Source of the DNA: Piliocolobus tephrosceles
Taxonomy: Eukaryota > Chordata > Mammalia > Primates > Cercopithecidae
Assembly: GCF_002776525.5 (NCBI RefSeq)
Contig: NC_045436.1
Span: 51,381,313-51,445,312 of the forward strand
Length of the DNA stretch: 64,000 bases
Direction: 5' to 3'
The position numbers and the translations under genes are program-made. The notes below the pieces were generated by a model. The model did no database searches. It was not told where the DNA came from and worked only from the letters and a program-made list of their open reading frames with translations. Positions within the stretch are counted from its first letter, which is position 1. Every line of letters starts with the position of its first letter. This document shows positions 1 to 11,604 of this stretch, piece by piece.

Positions 1-38
1 AGAGAGAGAAAGAGAAAGAGAGAGACAGAGAGAGAGAC
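1..38. repeat. (GA)n simple repeat
   Basis: The window opens inside an imperfect GA dinucleotide tract with a few AAAG and ACAG interruptions. The left end lies outside the window, so its full length is unknown. Confidence 0.9.
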
Positions 39-2365
39 TGTATGATCTTAGGAAGGAAAAGTCCAGAAAAAGTATGCATTCACTAGCAAAATGTTAATAA
101 GATATCCTACAATCAAAACATTTTATTGGAACACTCTCCTTGTTGGAGAAAAGTGAAACTTGTTCTGAGCATTCTGTAGCCAACACTAGAGAGAAGTGCA
201 GAAGCTGGTCACTGCACATTGAAATGAAAAGATGGATGTTAGGATAAACAAGTCTTCTAATAGTTCAAGTGGATTGGAAGGTAGATTAGGGCTTTTGTTT
301 CTTAGAGAAATATAATCTTCAGCCTTTATTCATCACTGTGTTGAGTTTTTAAACCAATTCAGTGGAAGATTTATCAGCAAACTTTATGCATAAATTTTGT
401 GAGAAATTTTAATAAATTTTAACATGTGACAGATCTCCTAAGTATCATGTATCTAAATTATCAAATTAATCGTCACAAAATGGACAAAGCAAACATTTCA
501 AACAGGCAATTCTCTGTCACATTGACAGATTTACTAACTATTATTTGCATTAGTGTACAAACAGCTTTTAGAGATGTTCTGGTTTATTGGAGCAGTACAC
601 TGTATTATAATGGCTTTTCTGGCTATTAACAAACTGTTCTTTTGAAAACACTTCAGAAGACATTTCTGACTTAAAAAAGAAGATAAAATTACAAAAATTT
701 AAAACGCTTCTAAAGTCATACCTGTAAGTCAAACCATGTAAGAAGCAAATACAATTCGGCATTAGAATAAAAGTTAAAGTAATCTCCAAGAGTTTTTAAA
801 AAAAGCATTTTTGTATAAAAAAAGAATTCTTTACCACCTTAATCCATTATTAAAGGTGACCATTCATCCTTAGTAATCAGATCAATTTGTGCTGAAAATT
901 TAGTTCTATATGTGTGAATTGGAAGTGATCTTATTAGTGTTCTACTACATCAAGTTTGATAAAATCCCCAATCCATTTCAGTTAAGTTTCTATTGATCCA
1001 CTTAGAGATCAATTTGGACTTGTTCGATTCCTTTGTCAAGGGATTTCATCTGGCTTGAGTTTAACATTATGAAATAAATGTGATTTAGAAATGTAAGATG
1101 GAATAAAAAAGAGTCCAGATGAGTGCTGACAATTATTTGAACTCTAGATTTTGCATCTGAGCATTTGATAGGGCATTGCTATTTAGAAATGGGCTAAAAA
1201 AACCAGTAGGACACAGGGGTCAAAGAGTGCCTTTCAAAGTAGTTAACAGTCAGATCGTCCCTCACAGTTACCAATGATTATGCCTTCTGTGTCATTCAAC
1301 AATTTGAAATCTATTTTCAATCAAAAATCAAAATATAGATTTAGTTTTATTCTTAAATGTGTTTTACATATATTTGTACTGATTTTCAGTAGCAAAATAT
1401 TCCCTTCATGCCTACTTTTTAGTTTTTTTATAATTATTTTCTGCATTTTATCTTAATTTTTCTTAGAAAAGAAAGGATCAGTGTAAAAATGTATAGAGAT
1501 CTCAAGGACAATTGCTGGAGTTGCACCTCATAGCCCTTTTTCTCTGCCTCTTTCCTCTCCTTAGGGACAGTTTTGGAATTGTTCTTAGAATGAGATCAGC
1601 CCAGAAACATTTCTATTTCTCCCTTAATTCTATTTTCTTATTTGTAGAATGGACAAAGAACTCCTTTCAGCAGGAAGCAGTTGTCAAGACTCTGTGTCGT
1701 GCCTGATAAAGAATAGGTATATGGATCTGCAGTCATCCTGTATTTATTCTGCATTTATTCAGTATATCAAGGAAGTTCAAAGCCAAATAGCAATAAAGAG
1801 ATTGAAGTTAGAGACTAAAGATAATGTAAAATAGTTAAAGACTATAATTGCTGATTAACATGTTACCTACTGCCATTGTATCCTGCAGTTATCATCAAAG
1901 AGAACAGAACCATGGAGTAAGGGATTTTTCAGAATTTGTGAAAGAAATTACACTACAGATACATGTGGGAGCTTACTGGGAAAATCAAGCTCTGGAAGGA
2001 AGATGTTGGAAGATTAGAAGAAATCATCACTAAGAAATCATGAAAGCACTGGTGCAGGCAAACACATTGGATCTTGTGAAGAAATCCAAGAAGCCAAGCA
2101 CACTTGTCAGACGAAGTGGGACCACACACAGGCGTACACATACACACATATTCCAACAGCACACAAAGCAGAGAAAAAAGAATAATGAAGAAAGACAAGG
2201 CCCTCGGCAAGGAGTCAAATATGATGACCCATTTTTGCCATGATTTTATTTCAATTATTATTATTAAATAATTATTAAAGGTTAATTTTAAAGACTTCTG
2301 TTAATATTTCTCATGTATGTTGGTTTACAAAATAAAAGGCAATAGACTAGTAAAAAGGAAATTCA
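39..2365. other. Unique AT-rich DNA, no gene seen
   Basis: There is no open frame above about 85 codons and no recognisable repeat body. The small frames at 1.5-2.2 kb overlap on both strands, which is the pattern expected of chance ORFs. A short CA-rich patch lies near 2125-2150. The stretch is probably intergenic or intronic, possibly with old repeat remnants too decayed to see by eye. Confidence 0.6.
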
Positions 2366-2369
2366 CCTT

Positions 2370-2545
2370 GACATACATAGAAGATTTCTAGGTTCAATTT
2401 GCTTTACTTTACAGATGAGTAAATTGAGATCTAGCAAGTTTAAAAGATTTATCCAGTGTACAAACAATTATGTGACATTGTTTGACATAAGACAGAATTC
2501 TGTTAGTCAATTCCCACTCTAGTGTTTTTTCTGCTATTCTTTGTT
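2370..2545 (-). repeat. MIR SINE remnant
   Basis: The segment reads as a decayed reverse complement of the tRNA-derived MIR core. The block TTTACAGATGAGTAAATTGA around 2411-2430 matches the typical MIR core (TTTACAGATGAGGAAACTGA). It is followed by diverged versions of the 'aagtaacttgcccaaggtcacac' region and then a 'ctagtaagtggcagag'-like stretch. MIRs are ancient mammalian SINEs. Ends are approximate. Confidence 0.65.
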
Positions 2546-4228
2546 CCCCTTTGAAGAGACAATTTCACTTAAACTTCTGGCCAGGACTCATACTCTTAAA
2601 CACTGATCCTGTAACTGATCTTATTGACGTTTACCTTAGCAAATCTACTTTTCAAGCCTTAATTCTAAAAGGCTAGATGACCTCTTGCTTCCCTAGAGAC
2701 TCTGTTGTAAGAAGTGGGTGACAAATATAATTTACTGTTTCTGTATAACACAAGAATATTCATCTTTATCCAATTTTACCAAGAAATTCTGAGAACCTGT
2801 TATATTCCATCTACTGAATTAGGTAATATGAAGAAGTGTAAAAAAGATCAGAACTGACCTCTCTGCTTTAGAATGACATAAATTTTAGGTAATTCTACTG
2901 ATTCATACTGTTTTTCCATATCACATTCAGCTACCTTCACATCAGCTTTTTGATGATTGAAAATGCTTGGTAAAGTGGGTAGATTAAATATTCAGCTCAA
3001 ATTTATTCTAGTAGACAAAAATAAAGGGTGTGAAAAGTGGTGAAATTAAGTATTTTTTTTTTCAAAGTTACAATAAAAGATAGAAAAAAATTACAGCAAT
3101 TGCAGGCAGGTTTCCACATAAGAAAATTCTGTCTTTTAAAACTGGAACACACAATGAACCAAACTCTATCCTAAAATGTTACAATCTGAAATTAAACTCT
3201 GCTGGTACAGGAACAATTAAAATGGGAATACCTAGATTTCTGTACTGTCTAATACCTGCTTTGTTTTCCATTTTCATGAGATTTCTAAGATTACCTGAAC
3301 AAATTATAACCATATGTAGTTGTGCCTGTTGATCCTTCACTATTACTCTGTTTATGACACACAAAGTAGAGTAGTAAATTACTGATGCTATTGGTTAATA
3401 ATCACAGCAACACTTGGGAGCTTAATCAATCTTCAAACAATTTATTGTCTGTGCAGCTTATAGTCAACGCTGCAATGGATATTTTTTTCTTTTTATACAT
3501 TTAAAATCACAGAAAAATTGCCTCTCTTTATTCTTCTGGTTGGTGAGCAATTCCTTCTGTGACTTTCTGGAAGGGATCAGTAAGAATAAATTATTTTCAG
3601 CCTTTTAATAAGCTACTGAAGATGGAATGTACTTTTCCTGGGGACAGTAGTCAACAATAGTTGTCTACAATCATGTTTCTTATGCCAAGAGAGGGTTGAG
3701 AACAATTAGACAAACAAAAATATAACTAATGAAAGTGATAGTGTCAATTTCTAGGGTGTGGTTATTGAAGAATGAGTGAGCTGAGAGGGAGAGGGTGATG
3801 AATGTTCGCTGAACATACAGAGGCAGTTCTCTTCCAGATTGACACATTTGTGCTCTGCTTGATTCTTTCTGCTTCCTGTTGCTGAAAGCTCTCCATAAAC
3901 ACCCATGCTTCCTTGCCTGTTCTGCACCTTCACTTCTACATATGCTTGTTTTCACATGACAACAAAATTAGCCTCCTCTCTTCTACCTGAAGGGATGACA
4001 TTGACAAGTGCATGAATGTAACTTGAATACAGGCGATGCCAAAGGTTTGGCCGCATTATAGAACATGAAAACACAAGGGACAAATAGTGGAAGAGATACC
4101 CAGTATTCAGAGTTCCTGCTTTTTCCTCTATGATGGTGTTCCCTCAGCAATCTGAAGAAACAGGGCCTACTCTTCAAATCATTTTAGGTGGTTTTGTGAG
4201 GTCTGCTTTTGTTGACTTGTCTCATTTC
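2546..4228. other. Unique DNA, no gene seen
   Basis: No supported gene or repeat body was found. It contains a short T tract near 3052-3062. The minus-strand frames at 3680-3955 and 3983-4177 have no recognisable domain. Confidence 0.6.
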
Positions 4229-4534
4229 TTTTTTTTTTTTTTTTTTTTTTTTTTGAGACAGAATCTCGCTCTGTCACCCAGGATGGAGTGCAGTGGCAAG
4301 ATCTCAGCTGACTGCAACTTCCGCCTCCCGGGTTCTAGCGATTCTTCCACCTCAACCTCCCAAGTAGCTGGGACTACAAGCACACACCACCATGCCTGGC
4401 TAATTTTTGTATTTTTAGTACACATGTGGTTTCACCATATTGGCCAGGCTGCTCTCGAACTCCTGACCTTCTGATCTGCCTGCCTAGGCCTCCCAAAGTG
4501 CTGGGATTACAGGCATGAGCCACCATGCCCCGCC
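4229..4534 (-). mobile_element. Alu SINE, full length (AluS-like)
   Basis: A T tract (the poly-A tail on the minus strand) is followed by the reverse complement of both Alu arms: GAGACAGAATCTCGCTCTGTC, the middle A-rich linker as TTTTTGTATTTTTAGTA, and the terminal GTGCTGGGATTACAGGC motif. Divergence from the consensus suggests an S-class element. Short ORFs here come from Alu sequence and are not genes. Confidence 0.95.
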
Positions 4535-4960
4535 AGATTTTTATGTTTTTATTTTTAATGTTATATCATAGAGGAAAAGAGAAACCAACTTTCATTTGCT
4601 CCAGGTCTGATACCTTTGTTGTTTTGCTTTGGAGAGCACCATTTCACTGAATTTAGAGAACTTACAAATTGTCAAGGAAGGGACTGAAATATGACAAAAT
4701 GATAGAAAAAGAGACATGTGAAAATATGTTTATAGAAATTGAGTCTTTTGTCACAAAGAAATGAAAGAAGAGTAGGGACGATGGATTCATGGCAACAAAA
4801 ATTCTAACCAATCTGCTGGCAATGCATGGAATGGAAACATGTATCAACTGAAAGTGCATGGGATGGAAGGACAAACTCTGACCTTATTATTATACCTTTA
4901 GTCGGTGAGGCAAAGGCAGTGATCGCTAGATCTCACCTGTCAAATTCACATTACATTTTG
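4535..4960. other. Unique DNA, possibly upstream part of the L2 copy
   Basis: No gene. The right edge abuts the 14-bp target duplication of the L1 that follows. The last 80 bases may belong to the same L2 copy that resumes after that L1. Confidence 0.5.
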
Positions 4961-5627
4961 CAATCACAATTTTTTAAAATTATATTTTAATTGACAAATG
5001 GCAATTATGTATATTTGAAAAATACAATGTGATATTTTGATGTATATAAACATTTCAGGAAAATTAAGTCAAGTTAATTAACATATCCATCACTTTACCA
5101 ACTATTTTTTTGTTTGTGGTAAAAAGATGAAAAATTTACTCTTCTAGCAATTTTGAAATATACAACATATTTTTATTAACTGTGGTCACCATAGAGTGCA
5201 ATAGATCACTAAAACTTATTCCTCCAGTCTAACTGAAATTTTTTTACTTGTTGATCAACATCTACCCTATACCCATCCCTTCCCAACCTATGGTAACCAC
5301 CTTTTTACCTTATTTCTCAAAGATTGACTTTCTTACACTCCAGTGTACGTGAGATGGTATAATATCTGTCATTATGTACCTGGTTTATTTTACTTCACAG
5401 AATGCTCTCCAATTTCATCTGTGTTGTTGTAAATGACAGAATTTCCTTTTATTTTGTATATGTATATATATCATATTTTCTTTATCCATTAATCTGTTGA
5501 TGGACTCCTGGGTTGCTTCTATACCTTGGCTATTATGAATAATGAACATGCGAGTGCAGGTATCTCTTTGGCATAGCAATATCTATTCCTTTACATATAC
5601 TAAGAAGGGGATACAATCACAATTTTT
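4961..5627 (-). mobile_element. 5'-truncated L1 with 14-bp target duplication
   Basis: The plus strand reads as the reverse complement of an L1 3' UTR (ATTGACAAATGGCAATTATG, TTAATTAACATATCCATCAC, AATAGATCAC) and continues into the C-terminal end of ORF2 (TTTCTTTATCCATTAATCTG, TTGGCTATTATGAATAATG). The body is about 4975-5613. It is flanked by the direct repeat CAATCACAATTTTT at 4961-4974 and 5614-5627, the signature of target-primed insertion. The element is 5' truncated within ORF2 and has no coding ability. It looks like a mammalian-wide to primate L1M/L1PB-age copy. Confidence 0.9.
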
Positions 5628-5925
5628 AAGGCTCCCCTTCAATGTCACTTCTTTTAGAAAGTACTACTTGTTTTTCTTGCTATTTAACCCTTCTGTCCCA
5701 AGCCTCCTTAGACATGTTTATCTTTTCTATTGCACATATAACATACCACCAGTTACAGTTGTTTTTATGTAAGTATATTGATTTAATGATGATTTTCCCA
5801 AGGATCCTAAACTCCTTGAAAACATTAATTACAGTCTCTTATATTTTTTTATTTTAAAAACCTATCACAATGCTTCATAGATAATTGGTACTCAATGAGT
5901 ATTTTAAAAAATTAATCTGAAAGAA
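5628..5925 (+). repeat. LINE-2 3' end
   Basis: The order of landmarks matches the 3' part of L2: a 'ctcaaatgtcacctcct'-like block (CTTCAATGTCACTTCTTT near 5637), a pyrimidine-rich middle, an 'aaactccttgaaaaca' block, and the terminal 'acaatgcttcatagataattggtactcaatgagtatttt' region, equivalent to the common 'gcacatagtaggtgctcaataaatattt' ending. It was probably one L2 copy before the L1 at 4975-5613 inserted. Confidence 0.7.
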
Positions 5926-7899
5926 AGTTATTAGAGAAGTAGTTTGATTTTGAAACAAAGACTGGCAGAAAAGGTCGAATGTACACAGATCTCTGGAACA
6001 TTAGAAAATGGGCAACCCAGGTGGTCAAATCTCGTCACATCAGCTGTGAGATTTGAGTCAGCTTCTTGCCTTTTCCACCATATTCTCAGCTCCTATAATT
6101 CTCATCCATTCTAAGCAGATACAGATACTTAATATTCAGCAATCAAAAAGCACTCAAACCAAATAATAGAAAAGAAAATGAGGGCATCAAGTGGTCCACT
6201 GTCATTCACCAACATAATTCATTGACTTTTCAATAGAATCTAGGGCACCACATGGGTATACTGAATTAGCTTATTTCCTGAATAACAAAACCAAAGTATA
6301 ACTCTGTGCAACTATGGGAACAAAACAGTACCAAGAATATGTATACTGTTGGAAATTGGCCCACAAGGATAGGAAGAGTCCATTTGTTCAATATTCATTT
6401 AATTGTTATGACCAATTCTAATTTTTATAAGTAGCAATCATTAATCTAAATCTTCAGAAATTGCTCTTTAAATATTACCATAAGTACATGTAGTATTTTA
6501 TTACCTTCCACAAAAAGAGAATCAGAAACAAAATGTTGACCACTTGAAATTTGCTTTAGACACTGTCAGTGCCTCTTTATGTCTGATATTCTTCACTTGC
6601 GGCCCTCACTTTTGTGTGTGTGTGTCCGCATGGCCACCATGCTTAATATGGCACCCCTTCTGCATAAAAAAATTTACTTATTAAGTCTAATTGAGCAGAG
6701 AAATGTCACGTACCTTTAAAAAGGATTTTGGAAAAAAAATAAAAGAAAAGAAAGCAGGATTCAATAAATACACGAGGAGGGAAAATTTATTGAGTGGGAG
6801 TGAGGAGCCTACGTAACAGTGCTGAAACTGGAGTCTGTAGATGTATATGTAGTCTAGTCATGGCATTCACTAACGACAGCAAGCAAGATTTTGAAATATT
6901 TGCTTAAGTTTAATGGCTGATATAGTATCTTGAATAATTGATTTCTTAAATAAGTTTTTAACCTGAGTCTTATTGTGTCCTGACTACATGAATAAATATG
7001 AGTCTCACAGTGGATAAATAGGCCTTGTATGTTCTAAATGAGTAGAATATTGACCTCTACTCTTTCCAGCAGTGTGGTAGAGCAGAGTGGTGGAGATGAC
7101 TTATGAGGCACGTCTACCACATTAATTTAGGTGACATACTCTTTCTTTCACAAATAGCTTCAACATTTTCTGCCCACACAGCAAGTGCCTTTGCCATCTT
7201 TTGAATCAGCAATAACATTTGCTCACTGCCACATATTTAAATAACCAGTTCATAAAAAACATCATAAAGAGTTTGTTTACACATATTATACAAAAGAAAA
7301 TGGAGTTTGTGTTTGTAAAACTTCACATTTAGTACAAGCCTTTCAACACTTGTTTTTAGTTAAAATATTAATTTTTGGAACATTCTCACTGGAAATGAAA
7401 ATATATAAATAAAATATACAAATAAAAGCAAATATATATCTCTCTCTATATATAATATACATAAATAACTGCTAAGAGTATTAAAGCTGTGGAACCAGAA
7501 AATAAATATTATGATAAAATTTCATTACATTGACATTGACTTTGCTGTTCATCAGCTTCAAATTCTAAGTTCATTTTATTTTAGTAGAATAACTATGTAT
7601 TTTTAAAGTATAGTCCTTGAAGAGAGTCTTTTGAGTGCTGAATGATCAACAATGTGTCATATTTATGGTTTATTTTCTTGATGCATTCCTGTAGCCTTGG
7701 AGAGCAAAGTTCTTAATGAATATGGCCACTCTGAATTTTTTACAATCTTCTGGCTCTGTAAATATGAGAAGGTATTTTGAAAGCCAAGAGTTCTCACCTT
7801 TATACTTTATGATAGAATTATAAAAGTGAGGCAGGTGGACAGGTAAGAGTTTTATTTACTTTACCATTTAGAGTAGAAAGTAAGAGATAAAAATGAACA
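5926..7899. other. Unique AT-rich DNA, no gene seen
   Basis: No supported coding region. A short (TG)n lies at 6613-6626, and an AT-rich patch with TATATA and CTCTCT runs at about 7395-7465. Nothing else was recognised. Confidence 0.6.
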
Positions 7900-8529
7900 A
7901 AAGACAGGAGATGTCAGCAAGATGGAGAGTCTTGGGCTTCAATCCCCCATCACAGAAAGTTCAGCAAACAACTATTCACAGATTAGAACATCCTTTTGAA
8001 AACCCCAACACTTAGAAACAAGCCTTTGACACCTATATGGTCCATAGAACTGAATGAAATCTGAATTAGAAGGATAAGAAGAATGGTCTCACTCTGCCTG
8101 TGCCGCCCTTTTTCCTCCCCAAGTTAGCACTATGCCAGAGGGAGAGGATTTCCCTGGGCTCACAGTTTTTACAGGGGGAAAAGAGAACTAGAGGTAGTCA
8201 TCCAGCTTTCCCAGCATTCTGAGTTGTTTCCTACAAGTTCACTCTAGTCTCACAGGGAACACTAGGGAAAATGGCATGAACAGAATGCCTGGGGTCAGGT
8301 AGAAATAAAGAAAGGAGGAAGAAGTCATAGTAACCAGCACCTGGATATTAGTAATGTCTCTGTGCTGTTGTCAGCTATGGAGCCTGATCAGAGACATCAG
8401 TCAACCTTATAGTCCATCCACAAAGCTGAGTTGGTTGTCTTAAGATGCATGGTGGGAAGTTCAAGCTAGTTTGAGGTTCTAGACTATTATTCTCCTTGCC
8501 TGCCTCAGAGCCTACTCCAATGGTCCCAC

Positions 8530-8852
8530 CCAATCAGGGAGATGCTTGCCTCCTCCTGTTTTAGAGAAGCAAAAGGACTAGACTGTCTTGATCCAGAATG
8601 TCAAGCAGCAGCTCCATGTAGACATAAAAACCACCCAGAGACCCTGCCTGCATAGACAAAAAGACTTCAGCCTCAGTGGATTTCAGAGAAGTGAAGGAGC
8701 TTGACCTTGGAAGTGAAGCATCAACTCCACTCTGCCGCAATTTCAGTCAATGACCTTACCCAGGCAGGGAGACTCCCATTTTCATGTATTTTAAAGAAAC
8801 AGAGAGACTAGTTCTACTTGACCTAGGAAGTTAAGCAGAGGTCCATTTAACC

Positions 8853-8884
<32 letters not shown>

Positions 8885-9060
8885 ACACAATGACCTTTCC
8901 CAAGCAGGGAGATTCTTAACTCCATGGATTTAAGAAAAGCAAAGGAACTAGACGGGCTTGACCTGGGAGTGGTCAGCTACTCAGCTCATAGAAAAGCCCA
9001 CCCCATGGTTCCACCCAGACAGGGAGGCAATCCTTAGTCACACATTTGTAAGGGGCATAG
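8530..9060 (+). repeat. Diverged tandem repeat, about 110-120 bp units
   Basis: Four to five decayed units repeat the same sentence: a 'CAGGGAGA' anchor (about 8535, 8765, 8905 and 9020), then 'TTTnAGAGAAGCAAAGGAnCTAGAC', then 'CTTGACCTgGgAAGT'. The 'tttnagagaag'-type block recurs near 8560, 8679, 8787, 8928 and 9043, giving spacings of roughly 108-140 bases, the longest containing a 29-A tract. The array lies inside the L1M 5' region. Confidence 0.7.
8853..8881 (+). repeat. (A)29 homopolymer
   Basis: An uninterrupted run of 29 A within one unit of the tandem array. It is not preceded by an Alu or other SINE body. Confidence 0.97.
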
Positions 9061-9531
9061 CCTCTGGTCCAATCTGTCCTGAGTAGCACTGACACCTAAC
9101 CCTGAAGCCTATCCTACAGACCCACTCATAGATCCCGAATAACTGAATTACCTCTCCAGGGAATATATCTTGTAACTTGCCTGACCAAAAGCCACTGTAG
9201 TACCCAGCCAGTAGCTTTGCCTCATAGCAGAGCCCTGGGAGTGGTCTCACCGGATAGCAGCAGTCCCATCCAACATTAGAGTGAAGGCAGCATCCCAGTC
9301 AGCTAAAGAACTCAAAACAAGCTCTACCAGCCTGGGATTGTTACAGCTGGCCCTTCCAGAATCAGAGACTAGACTAAATCATGAAAGTCTATGCCTGCCA
9401 AAGAACACCTGAAAGGGCCAAAAGGGGAAGCTGTCTCTTCAAATGCACAGACAACAGCACAAGAATGCAAGAGTTATCAAGAATCATGTAATCATGACAC
9501 TTTCAAAAGAAACTAATAAAGCTTCAATAAT

Positions 9532-9830
9532 AGCTGGGTATGGTGGCTCACGCCTGTAATCCCAGCACTTGGGAGGCTGAGGCAGGCGGATCACTTGAGG
9601 TTGGGAGATTGAGACCAGCGTGGCCAGCATGGTGAAACCCTGTCTCTACTAAAAATACAAAAATTAGCCAGGTGTGGTGGTAGGAGCCTGTAGTCCTAGC
9701 TACTTGGGAGACTGAGGCAGGAGAATTGCTTGAATCTGAGAGGCAGAGGTTGCAGTGAGTCGAGATCGCACCACTGTACTCTTGCCTGGATGACAGAGCA
9801 AGACTCTACCTCTTAATAAATAAATAATGG
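9532..9830 (+). mobile_element. Alu SINE, full length
   Basis: Plus-strand Alu from 'AGCTGGGTATGGTGGCTCAC' through both arms, with the central 'ACTAAAAATACAAAAATTAG' linker, ending in 'AAGACTCTACCTCTTAATAAATAAATAA'. It sits inside the L1M 5' region, so it is younger than the L1. The tail has decayed to AAT repeats. It is S-like by its general sequence. Confidence 0.95.
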
Positions 9831-10954
9831 ACTGCAACAGAATGGAGATGTATGAAATGATTGGCAAAGAATTCAGAACAATGCTTATAAAGAAGTTCAG
9901 TGAACTATAAGAATATATGAAGAGAAAATTTAACGAAATTTAGAAGACAATTAATGAAAACAGCAACAAGATTGACAAAGAAATAGAGACAATAAAAAAG
10001 GACCAGATAGAAATTCTAGAGATGAAGAATTCAATGACTGAACAAAAAAAATTAACAGAAAACTTCAATAGCAGATTCAAACAAGCAGAAGAAAAAAATT
10101 CAGTGAGCTGAAAGACAGAACATCTGAAATTATTCATTTAGAAGAGAAAACAGACAAAAGAATGAAAAATAGTGGAGAAAGCCTACAGGAATTATGGGAC
10201 AATCAAGAGACCAAACCTTTGCATAAGGAGAAGAAAGAGAAGAAAGGCCAGAAACCATATTTAAATAAATATAATGACTTTCCTAATATGGGGATAGATG
10301 CCAACACCTAGGTACAGGAAGCAGAGAGCTCCAATTAAATTCATCTCAAATTGAGTGTATTAAAACACATAATAATCAAACTATCAAAAATTAAACACAT
10401 ATAAAAACATATAAAAATTGTGGGAGCAGCAAGATGTAAGAGATACATCAAATATAAAAGTGCCAATATGACTATCAGTGGATCAGTGGATTTCTCTGCA
10501 GAAATCCTGAAGGTCAGGAGAGAATGGAATGATATAGTCAAAGTGTTGAAGGGGTGGGGGAAATTGCTAACCAAAAATGCTTTATCCAGTAAAACTATTT
10601 TTCCATATTGAGACAATAATAAAATGTTTCTTATACAAACACCCAAGCTTAGAGAATTCATCATCACTATACTTGCCTTATAGGAATTGCTAAAGGGAGT
10701 TCTTTAAACCGAAGCAAAAGGCTGCTAATTAATAACATGAAGCATAATAAATCACAAAACTCAATGGTATATGTAGAGCAGAGCCATATTCAAAATACTA
10801 TAGTTCTGTAATGATGGTATGTAAAACTATTAATGAAAATTGTAGCTAAGATAGATTGCCAAGATATATACATTATAAAATGATGTAAATTTTGACATCA
10901 AAAACATAAAATATGTATGTGGAGGGTGGAGAGTGTAGAGTGCTTATAACTTTC
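9829..10954 (+). pseudogene. L1M ORF1-region remnant
   Basis: This A-rich region continues the old L1. Recognisable blocks are 'GACCAGATAGAAATTCTAGA' (coiled-coil coding part of L1M ORF1), 'AGGTCAGGAGAGAATGGAAT', 'CAAAAATGCTTTATCCAGTA' and 'GAATTGCTAAAGGGAGTTC'. These match the order in L1M 5' consensus sequences as I know them. Stops and frameshifts are frequent and the longest frame is about 63 codons. The right edge is the insertion point of the ERV provirus near 10950. Confidence 0.75.
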
Positions 10955-11604
10955 TGTTGCCTTAACATCCATTTTTGAATGTCAGTTTAACTTTTTATTA
11001 CCAGAAATAGGGCCCAGTCACCCTTGGCACAGTTTCCTATATTATACTCACCTAAATGGTTTCAGCCAGTGACCAGAGATAAAAACTTACAGGCATCTCT
11101 CCCATGTAGTAGGCTGGGCTCCCAGCTTTTCTGTCACTTATTTTAAATAGACCCCTCAGACATTTGCCTGTGAATTCTGAGTGTCTACCTTCCAGTCACT
11201 ACATGACCTCCTGGAAATAATGACTGCTTGCTTTAAAACCACCAGTTACTGCTCCCCACAGGAAAACTGTTTGGATAATGGCCTGGACCCAATACAGGCA
11301 TTGACACATGGGTCCCTTTTCTTTCTCTCTGCCAGAGTCCCCTGACCTCTATGTGGGTAAGGCTTCCTGACATGCCATATACCCTCCAGGGTCTGTGAGT
11401 ACTAAAATCTCTTAAACTATTATATGGTGGTTGTGTCACTGAAGCCTCATCTGCAATCTGACCCCTGACTATGAAGCCACCCAAAGGAGATTCATGCAGG
11501 TGAATCCCTGGGTGATGTTCTTCTGTCTGGATATCTGGTAGCTGCGGAAAACAATAGCTATCAGCTAAGCTGATAGAGAAACTCAAAGAGTTTTATCCAA
11601 AACA
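10955..11604 (+). mobile_element. ERV1-like provirus, 5' LTR
   Basis: This segment pairs with 18884-19537 as a direct repeat. Shared blocks include 'AGGCATCTCTCCCAT', 'TAGTAGGC', 'ATGACCTCCTG', 'CTCCCCACAGGAAA', the pyrimidine-rich 'TTTCTTTCTCTCTGCC', 'GTGTCACTGAAGCC' and the terminal 'CAACGAGTTT/CAAAGAGTTT' ending. In one 56-base stretch compared by eye, 11 positions differ (about 20%), so the provirus is old. A TATA-like 'AGATAAAAAC' and an 'AATACAGG' (AATAAAGG in the 3' copy) set the plus orientation. Family name not certain. The outer ends (first 40 bases) are tentative. Confidence 0.8.

Larger units (their letters stand above)
7900..9531 (+). mobile_element. L1M element, 5' region (first part)
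   Basis: Old L1 sequence begins near the motif AAGACAGGAGATGTCAGCAA and runs through a 5' UTR-like region to the Alu insertion. The same element continues at 9829-10950 and, past a provirus, at 19541-22150, always on the plus strand. The 5' region includes a diverged tandem array (see 8530-9060). No usable ORF1 start survives. It resembles the L1M class of eutherian LINEs, but the subfamily is not certain. Confidence 0.75.

Noticed and set aside
4130..4474. 114-codon frame through an Alu
   Set aside because: The reading frame is Alu sequence on the wrong strand. Alu-derived frames recur at 14112, 31705, 34057, 37168, 58556, 59945 and 61641 and are not genes.
6613..6626. (TG)n as a notable Z-DNA tract
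   Set aside because: Too short to be of interest, and similar runs are common in the window.
11233..11586. 117-codon minus-strand frame
   Set aside because: It lies wholly inside the 5' LTR of the ERV, antisense to it, and is not preserved in the 3' LTR copy.
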